Shown: positions 20,251 through 30,480 of the stretch, one piece after another
Layout of the letters: the number at the start of each line of letters is the position of its first letter
Position numbering within the stretch: the stretch's first letter is position 1
Assembly (NCBI RefSeq): GCF_030247195.1
Contig: NC_080672.1
Coordinates: 14,756,001-14,820,000 of the forward strand
Length of the DNA: 64,000 nucleotides
From: Topomyia yanbarensis
Taxonomy: Eukaryota > Arthropoda > Insecta > Diptera > Culicidae
Direction of reading: 5' to 3'
Translations under genes and position numbers: made by a program
The notes under the pieces: generated by a model
The model's database searches: none
What the model was told of the DNA's origin: nothing
What the model saw: only the letters and a program-made list of their open reading frames with translations

Positions 20251-22038
20251 TTTCAGATTCCTTAACCCCACCATTTTTAAGAAAAAAAAGGTTTAGAATT
20301 CTATATTCACTAGAAAAAAGTTGTGCACGAAAGGGTTAAACAAGAATTTTGAAAAAATAACTCAAGATATTGAACGAAACGACACAATTACAAGAAATTT
20401 GCTACATCTTCTGAACTTCTAAACGCTGCAATCGCCCTAATTGAGCGGATAGCTATCCGTACGGTGCAGCTCCTCCACGAAGACGAAGACTTAATTCCTA
20501 CTCCAGGGCACAAAAGGCAGCTAATTTAAAATACCAATATCGAACCGATCCTTAATGCCGCGCGTATGTAAAAGTACCGCACCGGAGATGTTACCCGCGG
20601 GAAAGAAAAAGAAACCTGGAATCGACCTGTGAGCAATCAATTTCCGATTTCCGCGCCGTACCTCCATCCATGGCCATGTCTTCCTTTGGTGAAGATTACT
20701 TTTCCTCCGTCAAGCCAAACCCCAGCGTTCCCCCCCTCCGAGACTCGAATCTCTTTCGCCCGCCTGGCAATCCTGCACGCGATAGGGCGCAATTTATCGT
20801 CCGATTGTTCCACCGTCAGGCGTAATTTGAATAACTCAGATTTGCGAACCGCTTCGCCGACTCGAGCTTCGAGCCCTGTGTCCGGGATTATACCGCGTCA
20901 ATCAGATTTATCAATTTCACACAATTGCGGAGACCGCCAACCGACGCACACTGACTGCGATCGGAAACGAATGCCCTTTCGTCTAGCTTGGCAGCAAAAG
21001 CCGACTGCGATGCGTAGGTTGATGGTTGGGATGATGAAGGTAAATCGTTTACCTGCCGCCCGCGATGAACCCCCCTTACCATGTGTGGATGAGTAATGTG
21101 AAGCAATTAAGTTGATCCGATCGGGAGGTGCGGGGGCACTATGTACAGTCATCTGCCTGGGTAGTGGGTGATTCTTGTTGTAGAGATAATAATCAGGAAA
21201 GAGGAATACAAAATACCGATTGTTGATTATTATTCAGCTATAATCCTAGTCATTTTAGTTATTATTGAACGATATAAATGTCATGCACTAATTGAAACAA
21301 GTGATATTTTTCCCTGTTCAAAAACAACCTATAATTGAAACAAACATCCCTGCGGTAAGATTGCATCCTGCTGCTTCTGGAGTGTGCCAACAAAACACCC
21401 GCAACCATCTTTTTCCATTATCTCGAAACAATAGTTTACAATTAATCACTTCCATGCAATGCTAATATTTTGCATGGATTGATAGTGCCCTCCAGCTCCT
21501 AAACAAAGCTTTCAGTGTACCAGTAAAGTCATTAAAAATTTATAAACATCCTGCTGTTCTTCGTTTCGCTCCACAACTGGAAGAAAGTCGGGAAGCCATA
21601 TGTTAGGCAAACCCCCTTCTCCCGCTGCCTGGTAACCTTGTTCTTAGACGGAAATACCAACGATTCGCTCTCTGAAACTCGCGAATCATGCTCAACTATT
21701 TCCACTTTTGAATTGATTGCCGCTCCTCGGAACGAGGCTGCATGACGGAAGCTATTTTACCCCTTTCCGCTTAGCAAGGCTGAGTTGGGCCGGGCCGAGC
21801 CGCGCTCATCGCTACTTGAATCGAGTCTTTCGTCACACCCCGAGCCCCAAGAAAAACCGGCGAGTCACGTTCCCCGAGCGACGGCAACGAGAAAAACGGA
21901 GTTTTATAGTTCCGGAATCGCAGGCATAAAGCTAAACAGCAGCCAACAAATGCACCGAAGCCGAAACCTTAATGTCGGATATTAATTATAGCTAAAACGG
22001 ATATTAATGTATTGTGTATTTCATTCCTTTGCACCGTT
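20251..22038. other. Unrecognised DNA with GC-rich patches
   Basis: The patches at about 20440-21130 and 21600-21900 are richer in CG dinucleotides than the surrounding repeats and match nothing else in the window. Open frames of 70-155 codons exist, but they overlap on both strands, start at non-ATG codons and have no domains. Host unique non-coding sequence is possible. Confidence 0.35.
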
Positions 22039-22173
22039 TTATAAATACCGAGCCCAAGTGGGCTTGAATCCGTCCGGCTGCACGGTCGACAGCGAAATCC
22101 CTCGGAAAATAGCACCACCACCAGACTAGCGACTATAGCGAGTCACCGGGGCTTTACTGACCGAGGAAAAGGT
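22038..22173 (+). promoter_or_regulatory. Possible TATA promoter and first exon with splice donor
   Basis: TTTTATAAATAC at about 22037-22048 fits a TATA box. About 125 bp downstream, GAGGAAAAG|GTAAAA at 22163-22177 fits a 5' splice site. The intervening sequence is GC-rich and non-repetitive within the window. No start codon context or downstream exon is recognised. This is a weak, composition-based guess. Confidence 0.2.
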
Positions 22174-22182
22174 AAAAACTGC

Positions 22183-22215
22183 CACATACACATACACACA
22201 CACATACACACAAAC
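22183..22215 (+). repeat. CA-rich microsatellite
   Basis: Imperfect (CACATA)n/(CA)n run of about 33 bp. Confidence 0.85.
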
Positions 22216-22639
22216 CGTGGTAGCAGCAATGGACAGGACGACAACGCTGACGGTTTCCTCCGTTTTGGTTGATGGCGAATGCCGCTTTTTATGGGCCACC
22301 GGAAATGCTTTACTCGTTTGACTTTTCCTATTTCTATTGCAGTCGTAAGTTGCTATGTTGCCGGAATTGGAAAGTTGGTTCAGGAAGGCTGTAGGTACTG
22401 TTGTTGGACGGCGTCAACTTTTAGTTATTGAGGCTTCGGTGATGGTGTTACTTCTTTTTCTTTTTGCTTTCATGTTTCTTGATTCTAGTTTTCTTTTGGA
22501 GAAATTTTAATTTTAATGCTGTTTATTATTTTTTTAATCCTCACCAATTGGTGTTCGTCGATATTGGCACCATTAATTAACAATATATCAGCTGCCTTTG
22601 TGATATAGAATGGCTACGGAATTGTTTCAAACTTTAACT

Positions 22640-22800
22640 TCTTTGCTAAATTAATCGAGTTCGGAAAATGTGTGTGAATTCGTATAAATTATTATAGGAC
22701 TCTGTTCAATACGATCACATAGTAGATCATGATTCAAGCAGATTCCAAGACGATAACTAAGAGGTGCTCGCAAAATTTCCAAACCTCACTTGATCCATTC
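22640..22800 (+). repeat. Degraded family M fragment
   Basis: TCGAGTTCGGAAAATGTGTG and ACGATCACATAGTAGATCAT correspond to internal family M words. No termini. Confidence 0.5.
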
Positions 22801-23892
22801 AACTACTAGTCCTTCGAGTCATTTAGTTCCCGACTTTCTTTTCGCATTTCGTCAAGCTCGACATACATCAGACCGCCAAGCAACATTTGCAATGGCCGCA
22901 GTTTGTTGCATAACCATTCACTTTTGCTGGTGCGCTTTTTTGTTGCTATATCAGTTGAATAACGGTTGATGTACGCTTCTTTTCAACAAATTTTGTTGCA
23001 GAAACTGCTATTCAACAACCGATGTTGTTTGGGCCACTTGGATCCTGTGTGTACCTGAACTATTTAGCTCCGAAAATCTAATCGGATAGTCCCCGGTGGT
23101 GCAACCCTTTGGACAGTTTTGACTGAGAGTTTCCATGCGGCGGAATTTCTCCCGATACCGATGGTCGTGATCCATTTAGCTCCCAGTTTTGTCACGTTCT
23201 ACTGAGATAGTACTCGGCGGTGTACCTAGCCTACTCAATGGACCAACTAGTAGGTGAGTTCGGTTTAGCGATTTCGAATGGAGCGCAGCTTCCGTTTCGC
23301 TGGTGCTTGGCGGTGGATCTAGCAAACTCTACGACGCGCTTACTCGTTGCTGCATTTAACCATTCACTGATCATCCCGTACTAAACGTTGCAACACCTGC
23401 AGGCAGGAAAATTATCAAAAAATCAAAAATCGGTAACGCATAAAATTACTACTGATATTCTTACTCGATGTTTATTCTCGGCAAAATCACGGACGAGTTT
23501 AGAAAAACAATGAAAATATGAAATCCATTACGCCTTCTTCGATTTCATTATCGTGATTAGTTTTTCTTTCACACGTTCTCATAAAATCATATAAAGAGAA
23601 AATCAATCTCAACAATTATCAGCGATGAGCGATATTGATATTTTATTATGCGCACTGCTCAATCAGTTTCGTCTGGCACTGTGCAGTAGCTGCGATTGAA
23701 CAACTGGAGGTAAATATAACGGAAGATGCAGGAAGTTATATAGGGCCCAAAAATTTGTTTATGGGAAAAATGTTCTCCTATGCAGCGAAACAAAATATTA
23801 ATTTAACGTTACAATATTAGGAATGTCCCTATATTAACATGTTTCAGTTTTAGGATTTTAGTTGACCAGTTGGATTTCCATCGTGATCGCCA
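22801..23892. other. No recognised feature
   Basis: Loosely repeated words (TTTAGCTCC...GATAGT...CGG.GGTG) near 22815, 23066 and 23178 suggest an old tandem duplication of about 110-120 bp. Nothing coding. Confidence 0.35.
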
Positions 23893-24340
23893 AATCCTGT
23901 TTTAATGCGCCTAGTTGTGCGATTGTGACTTTCTCATTTTATCCAAACTGTGATTCATTAGCTGGCTATGTTTAATATAATTGTGGAAATGTCTATTATA
24001 TTCTTATTACACTTAGAAAGTATTCCACGACTACCGCGAAAGTCGCCGCTGACACACTTTTAACCAAAAAGTATATTATTTAATTGGCTTAATCACCATG
24101 AGTTCAATGTTATCTTCGTGTGATAATATTTCGAAATGCTGGGGGAATGTGTTTGGAAAAGATTTTAACGGTTTATATGTGAAATTCCAGTGTAACCTTA
24201 CTAACCAACCTGTAACTCTGGAACCTCTGGAAGTCTGAACCGAATGAAATTCAATGTCTATGGGATTACTATATCTTCCATTAGAAATTACCCAGCCAAC
24301 ATTTTGATTCACTTTAATAAGTTGCAATTTGATTAACTGC
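23893..24340 (-). repeat. Family M copy, minus strand
   Basis: Begins with AATCCTGTTTTAATGCGCCT, the reverse of the family M end, and runs through TTTCTCATTTTATCC and ACCTGTAACTCTGGAACC. The hairpin start is missing. Confidence 0.65.
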
Positions 24341-25314
24341 ACTCTTCAACGATATGAATTGATTGTATAAAATGCGCAGATCTCTTCTATGTGAACAAAA
24401 GTGGAGGCCATATACGTACAACAAATCGGTATAGTAGAACTATGTGATTTACGACGAATTTTGATCTCATAAGAAGCATTGTACAATCATCTAGCTTATC
24501 ATTTTGAGTTTATATGTGATCAACTTTACAATCACACATGGAGGTTTATGCAGCTTAAGGTCCCCAATGTGGTAACAAGAAGTATTTTTTTAAAAATAAT
24601 ATTATGAAAATAAAAAAATCAGGATGGAATTTCCATAATTCCTTCATAAGACACAGTTATGCCCACACTAGTAGATATGTTTTTCATGGGTGAGGTTGGA
24701 GTTACTGGAACATCAATTATTAAAATTACCTGCTACGATTTACTTCGTTTCGAACCTGAGATCTTCGTATTCCCAGCATAGCCGCTATGTACTCACCTAT
24801 TTATACACTGTCAAGCAACGATTATATTTGATCATTTTTATCGCTTTGTGATTGCGATCTAAAAATACCATAATCCAACCTAAATATGGCCCTCCAATGA
24901 TACCTTCTATACCTGTCAAATCAAAACCTACATTCTTTACTCAAGCCATTTTTTATTGCTCAAATATTGAACTAGTCTGACAGAGAATTTGCGAAGTGCT
25001 ATAAGGAGGTGACTATTTTTTGAACGATTTTGCAGTTTAATTCAATTGCAAATTAATTTCTATATAATGTTTCAAAATTTCCGCATGTGCAATTTTGTTT
25101 TAAGCTGTAGTGGACTAATAAATAACTTCAAGTCAAAATTGTATTTGGATCACAGATTTGCATTTTATGTGAACTTTTTACAACAAAACATAATTTTTGC
25201 TTGCACTATTTGTAATTTTGATTTAGTCTGTCATTATTTGTAATTTATTGTAAACTTTTATATACGATTGCTGGTTTGCTGGGTAACTGTTATGTGCCCA
25301 ACAAAAAACACCTT
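24341..25314. other. No recognised feature
   Basis: AT-rich, without a supported gene or element. Confidence 0.4.
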
Positions 25315-25989
25315 TAACAGGCCAACGTGGGTACCCGGGTACCCACAAATTGAAATGCTCATAACTATGGCTTCCTTTATCCGATTTGGACACTTTTAGA
25401 TTTTTTAGATTCAGGAACTCGTCCACTTTTTGATTTGTAAAATTGAACCGGATGAATTGATCTGGTGCTTAGTAATCCGGATTTTCCGGAGTAATGTTCC
25501 TGTACTAGGGTATGATTTGTAAACTTTAATAATGTCCTAGCAATATGAGTATCAAAACTCTTCAAATTGTCTCGGAAGTCTGTTATTTATTGTTACGGGA
25601 CCCTATGGCAATTTAAAAAATGGAATTTGAATGGAATGGCCACTCACGGCCCCACGGGAACCTGCTCCAGAATATCCGTTCCGGGGTCAAATCACCAAAT
25701 GGTTCCAAAACCACGAGATACAGCCTGCTGATGCAATTCCAAGAATTTTGATATTCATATTGCTAGTATTCCATTGAAGTTCACAAATAGTATCCCAGTA
25801 CTGGAACCTGCTTCTGGAAATCCGGATTCCCGAGAACCGAATGAAGTAACTCGATTTATTTTTACCAAGTCCAAAAGCGGATGAGTTCCTGAATCCAAAA
25901 CACCCAAAAGTATCAAAATCGGTTGGAAATTACCTTAATTATTGGTATTTCATTTTTGTGGGTACACAGGTACCCACGTTGGCCTGTTA
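25315..25989. mobile_element. MITE with ~35-bp inverted repeats containing a perfect palindrome
   Basis: TAACAGGCCAACGTGGGTACC begins the element, and its exact reverse complement ends it at 25989. The match continues to about 35 bp with a few changes. In the left repeat GTGGGTACCCGGGTACCCAC (25327-25346) is a perfect 20-bp palindrome; the right copy reads GTGGGTACACAGGTACCCAC. The internal 600 bp is non-coding. No target duplication is certain. Confidence 0.75.
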
Positions 25990-26088
25990 CGTAGTAAAAA
26001 AAATCAGGAGCCCCTCCTAACTCCCCCCTCCTTACTATATCAACAATATTATTAACCCAAAAGCTTGACTTAGTGAAGTTCTAAGATA

Positions 26089-26410
26089 GGGTTACTGCGC
26101 CCTAATTCATCTTAGCACCCCTATTCATCCCACCCATTTGAACACATTAGTTAGAGCAGTGTCTGCTATCTCTATTCAACGCATTATTCCAAATGGTAGG
26201 ATGAATAAGGATGCGTTGTACTCGACTTTTCGTTTCGCTTTAACGCCAGTAATTCACTGTTTTCAAGGCAGTTTTTTTATTGATCTGCTTCTTAAGACCG
26301 CAGCAAAGATGTTGACACCTATTTAAGCGCAATCCAAGAATTGTGAGCCGAGTTTTCAGCGAAATAGTGTGACATCGTGACTAATGAGATGAATAAGGGC
26401 ACGTTAACCC
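26089..26410. mobile_element. TA-flanked MITE, ~25-bp inverted repeats
   Basis: GGGTTACTGCGCCCTAATTC at the left and GAATAAGGGCACGTTAACCC at the right are imperfect inverted copies. TA lies outside both (26087-26088, 26411-26412). The 322-bp size, lack of a gene and TA target fit a Tc1/mariner- or other TA-type MITE. Confidence 0.7.
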
Positions 26411-26616
26411 TATCACAAAGTTTCAATTTCCAGCTATGGATAAAACATAGGAATTTCATTAATTGAAACCTAAAAAGGTACTCGGGTACCGCGTCGGATA
26501 CATAACGGTTAAGTTAATCGAAATCGGTCAAGAATTCATTGAGAAATAGGTATGACATTAGTTTAGAAACTTGGCGAAATCCATGGGGGCATAAAGGGGG
26601 AGCAATAGATTCAGCG

Positions 26617-27014
26617 TGAAAAACCTGTTTTAATCCATCTAGTGGTGCAATTGTGCCTTTCTCATTTGTCCAAACTACGATTCCATGGCTGGTTATGTTT
26701 AATACAACGGTGGAAATGTATATTACATATTCAGCACGATTTGCACATAAATACAATGGACCGACAGCCACGATCTTGAGATGCTATGTGGTGACACTGA
26801 AACATCGCTTAAAACCAGTGGCGGATCAAAGAAGAGGATCCGGGGGGTCCGGACCCTGCCGAAAATTTTCAACTTGTTAAGAAATTTTAAGCTAGTTTCA
26901 ATTATAAAATAGCAACCCCTCACTGGATACTCCTGCCTACGCCTAAAAAAGCAAAAAAAAATCGCCGGGATTAGGTTAACGATTTTTGGAGTGATTGCAT
27001 AACCTTTCAGAAAG
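26617..27014 (-). repeat. Complete short family M copy, minus strand
   Basis: Starts AAAAACCTGTTTTAATCC and ends CATAACCTTTCAGAAAGGC followed by AAAAAAA, so both termini are present. The body carries the GTGGCGGATCAAAGAAG and ACTTGTTAAGAAATTTTAAG block shared with 18800-19212 and 58134-58337. A-runs lie at both ends. Confidence 0.75.
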
Positions 27015-27162
27015 GCAAAAAAACACTTTTTTGCGAATCTTTTTAGAGCTTTGCGTAAAGCAAATTTATAAAAACTTTTGTACATTATAGTGAATCATTT
27101 CAATAACATGGTGTAATTTTTCTATGAAATAACATCGACAAACGACTCGGTGACAAAGCTTT

Positions 27163-27795
27163 TTGTACAATGTCTCTGCAAAAAACATGATTTGCGGTGT
27201 TACCTGCCATTCAAAAACTACTTAACCGATTTCTTTCAAACTTTATATACACATTCTATGTTAAAAATACCTAACCCCTACGTTGAATCTTTAAAGTAAT
27301 TTTTTTATTTAAGTGGTGTTACCCGAGCAAATTCTCATGGGTTCAAACACCACATAGTCCCTTGAAAAGACCTTAAACATGGTCCGTGCCAAAATTCACA
27401 ACCATCAAGGCACCATAAAATGGTTTCAATACCCTATAAATAAACCAACATATGGTATTTTATATGGGATCTACCAGGCCATGGTAATGGTGGTTTCATG
27501 GGTTGAACCCATTTCAAACACCCATGTCAAACCCCATGAGCATGGGGGTATTATGGACTTTCCGTTTGCTCGGGTACTCATAAAAAGGCGGTTTTTTTCG
27601 TGCAAAATGGTAATTTTTATCTATAGTGATTAAAAAACCCATTTAATTGAAAATTTATCTCAAAAACTCAACGTAGGAGTTAGGTATTTTTTACATAGAA
27701 TGTGTATGCAAAGTTTGAAAGAAATCGGTAAAGTAGTTTTGGAATGGCAGGTAACACCGCAAATCATGTTTTTTCCAGAGACGTTCTACAAACGA
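27163..27795. mobile_element. Foldback MITE with ~135-bp inverted arms
   Basis: Left arm about 27163-27300 and right arm about 27650-27795 are inverted copies (for example CATGATTTGCGGTGTTACCT and its complement near 27750-27770). Its centre holds a second inverted-repeat element. Confidence 0.75.
27321..27575. mobile_element. Nested MITE with ACCCGAGCAAA termini
   Basis: ACCCGAGCAAA at the left and TTTGCTCGGGT at the right bracket about 255 bp of CATGG/GGTTT-rich sequence. It lies inside the loop of the foldback at 27163-27795, so it is either the younger element or part of it. Confidence 0.6.
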
Positions 27796-27909
27796 CATGC
27801 GACATATTACACATAGTATGCTTCAAATATTAATGTTGACAAGAAAAACACTAAAGAATAACTGCGGTGTTTTCCAGGATGCTTTTCAATACTGGCTGTG
27901 TAAGGGTTA

Positions 27910-28070
27910 GAATAGAATAGAATAGAATTTGCTGTGTGACCGCACTCTTCAACCCGTAAGTCCGGAACAGGAAGTTGGATCAACTAAAATTCAATTGCAG
28001 CTTATGGGAGCGTTATACCTTTCATTTCGAACTAAGTTTGTGTAAATCGGTTCAGCCATCTCTATTAAAT
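27910..28070 (-). repeat. Short AGAAT array and family M fragment
   Basis: About four AGAAT units (27910-27930) precede CACTCTTCAACCCGTAAGTC and ATCGGTTCAGCCATCTC, internal family M words on the minus strand. Confidence 0.65.
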
Positions 28071-28149
28071 ATTACAAAACACTTCATGAAAATGGACATG
28101 GTGAATTAACAGCAAATTACACAATTTACAACCCTTTAGCTTTATTCAA

Positions 28150-30240
28150 ATTCAGTTCTTAAGTAAAGTTCACAACATGTTTATATGCAATCAAAGATTG
28201 AAGGTATCTAGTTCTTCTGCTATTTGTGGTAACAAATCTGGGTTGAGTTTCAGTAGCATCAGATCCTGTATTCGTTTGTCTCCTAAGCGCTGGCGATGAT
28301 CGCTTAAAACAAGTTTCAGTGCACTAAATGCACGTTCTACTGTCACCTGTGTGGAAGGGGCGGAAAGAACTACCATCGCCAAACGAAACATTTCTGGTTT
28401 TTGATCTTCTCACCAACCCAGTAATGTAATACATCGAATGCTTCTTTATATTGTGATACGCGAGGCGAGCTGTTGTTCTCGTCTGTCGTAGACAGTTGCA
28501 TTGTATGCTGAAATTTAAACGAATTTGGGCTAGTTATCGGTACCTTCGGACGAAATTCTAGTTCTTTGATCAATTGATAAATTGTATCGTGTGCGGCCCT
28601 GAGCTCAGAAACTTCCAAGTTGTGAGAATCTTTTTGAAAATAATCATTCAGATATTCTTCAAGAAAGCTGCTTTCGGAAGGCGAATCTACGTGGTCACAG
28701 TTTTCCTGAGTACCGTTTAGTTCTTGAAGACGCTCCCATAGTTCTAGTAGGTAACGCTAAAAATATGTGAATATCAATTACCAGATGATCTTAGACAAAT
28801 TTATGAAATAGTATAATACCCTGAACTATCGCTTTATCTGCAGCCGTAATACGATTGCAACCCAAGTATTTATATTTTGGGTCCATGTATAAACAAGCCT
28901 TGAAATGATTTGTGTTAATTAAATTTTGTAAACGCGCATCCATGGTTTTCAACAACTTTGCTGCAAGTGTGTTCGTTTTTAGCAAGCTTAATTGTGCTTG
29001 GCAAATGAGCCATTCGGTATAAAATGCAGGTAACGGGACGTGTTCACGTTGAAGATATATCATCAGGTAGAACGCCGGTTCTAAGGCGTCGCAAAATCTC
29101 TCAACAAACGTCCAATGTTTTGAAAATGCTGGAAAGAGCAATACAACGATATCATATAACATCATATAAACGGCATTCCATCTTGTCGCATTCGATAATG
29201 GAGAATAATGGGCTTTATTTTCGATTAATGTTGGCTTATACTTTCTCTGTCTAGAAGTCTTAATCAACTTTTTGATGTCATAAATTTTCCTGGTGTGTTT
29301 ACGAAGAGCATCCCATACTGCTAGCTGACATGCTGACGTCACATTCAACATTTTCGTTATCTGAATTTTCAGAATCCGATGAAAACGATGTATCTGAATC
29401 TTCGTCGTGGAGCTGCTCAGATCGATTTTGCTCCTCTTCTGCAAGAGCCTCGTCTGTAGCATTCAAATCGGCTAATCGATGGCTGGGAGCAATATCAAAA
29501 ACTGCTTCTATAGCGTGTTTTTCCTGATGCAAAACCTCATTCTCATTTGAAATATGCGACAGTGCCTCGCGTAATCGCAAAACCGATGCTATCATGTTAC
29601 TGCCGTTAGTATATATTTGCTCCGGTCGCAATCCTTCACTGGTTATGGTCTCTTGCAGTTTTTGGGCTGTCTGACTTCCAACCATTTCTTTTATGACTAG
29701 AAAGATATAAAGATGATTAAATTTCTCCAAATGGAGGTCCCATTTTTAATTTTACCCAGGTTCCGACAAGCGATTTTCCGTCAATGGTCAACTGTGCGTT
29801 TATTCCAAACGAATGATGGTTTATTCGCGATGCACTGTCCACTTTCAAACTGACCGTTTGGTTTTTCACTTGGTGGTAATCAGCCGTCTGGCTACGGAAG
29901 CGTCCTACTCAACTAGCTCTCCAAGTTTCTTGCGAATCATGGTCAACCCAACAGAATTCCATAGAGGTTGGACTAATGTTCGAAATCCAGTCCACTCAGG
30001 ATAGGTCAAGGATAAGGCATACACTGTGGCTAACTGAAGGCTTCCCTCTATGATAGATTTCCGGTCAATCTCGACGGGGACATTATTTGTCTTCTTTCAC
30101 CTTTTCGGAGGAGCTATTTCGCCATTCAATGCGGGTGGTTCTATTTTTGTTTTAGCTGCAGCCGGAGGAATTTCCAAAAGCTCCAACTTATCTGCATGCA
30201 ATGCTCTAACGTGTCGAATGAAATTACCATGAACCATGTT
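28150..30240 (-). pseudogene. hAT-family transposase, multiply frameshifted
   Basis: Remains of a hAT cut-and-paste transposase on the minus strand. The N-terminal end (about 30235-30160) reads MVHGNFIRHVRALHADK, consistent with the second half of a BED zinc finger. Next come DRKSIIEGSLQLATVYALS and WNSVGLTM (about 30070-29940), then LTIDGKSLVG near 29775. The catalytic/insertion region is at 29730-28790 (an acidic stretch at 29440-29340, LSNATRWNAVY, CLYMDPKYKYLG), and the C-terminal dimerisation domain at 28391-28191 (VERAFSALKLVLSDHRQRLG). Several frameshifts and stops break it, for example near 28385, 28780 and 29300. Terminal inverted repeats were not found. It is related to domesticated BED/hAT genes, but the breaks argue against domestication. 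Confidence 0.82.
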
Positions 30241-30480
30241 AAAAACTGTGTTTTGATCACGTTTAGAAGTTTAGCACAGGCAGAAAACTTCATTGCAAAG
30301 AACAACATGCAAAACGAGGTCGAATTTAATAACACCAGAATCAAGATCCCCATGCATATGGAAAACAACACGGTAGACGTGCGTATCCATGATTTGGTCC
30401 CACGCACTAAGGAAGGTTACATCAAACGAATCATGTCGCAATATGTAGAAGTGTGTTACTATGTTTTAATTGCCGCAAGG
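30230..30480 (+). pseudogene. Possible LINE ORF1 fragment
   Basis: The frame reads VLITFRSLAQAENFIAKNN, NTRIKIPMHMENNTVDVRIH and DLVPRTKEGYIKRIMSQY. It resembles the RRM-like part of some insect non-LTR ORF1 proteins, with paired IPM and IHDL blocks. The match is from memory of the pattern, and no zinc knuckle follows. It abuts the hAT N-terminus on the opposite strand. Confidence 0.3.

Noticed and set aside
20629..21096. 155-codon plus-strand frame in a GC-rich patch
   Set aside because: Starts at GTG, overlaps antisense frames of similar length, and shows no domain. High GC lowers stop frequency.
28150..30240. Domesticated hAT-derived host gene
   Set aside because: Several frameshifts and stops across all domains; no frame covers the catalytic core.
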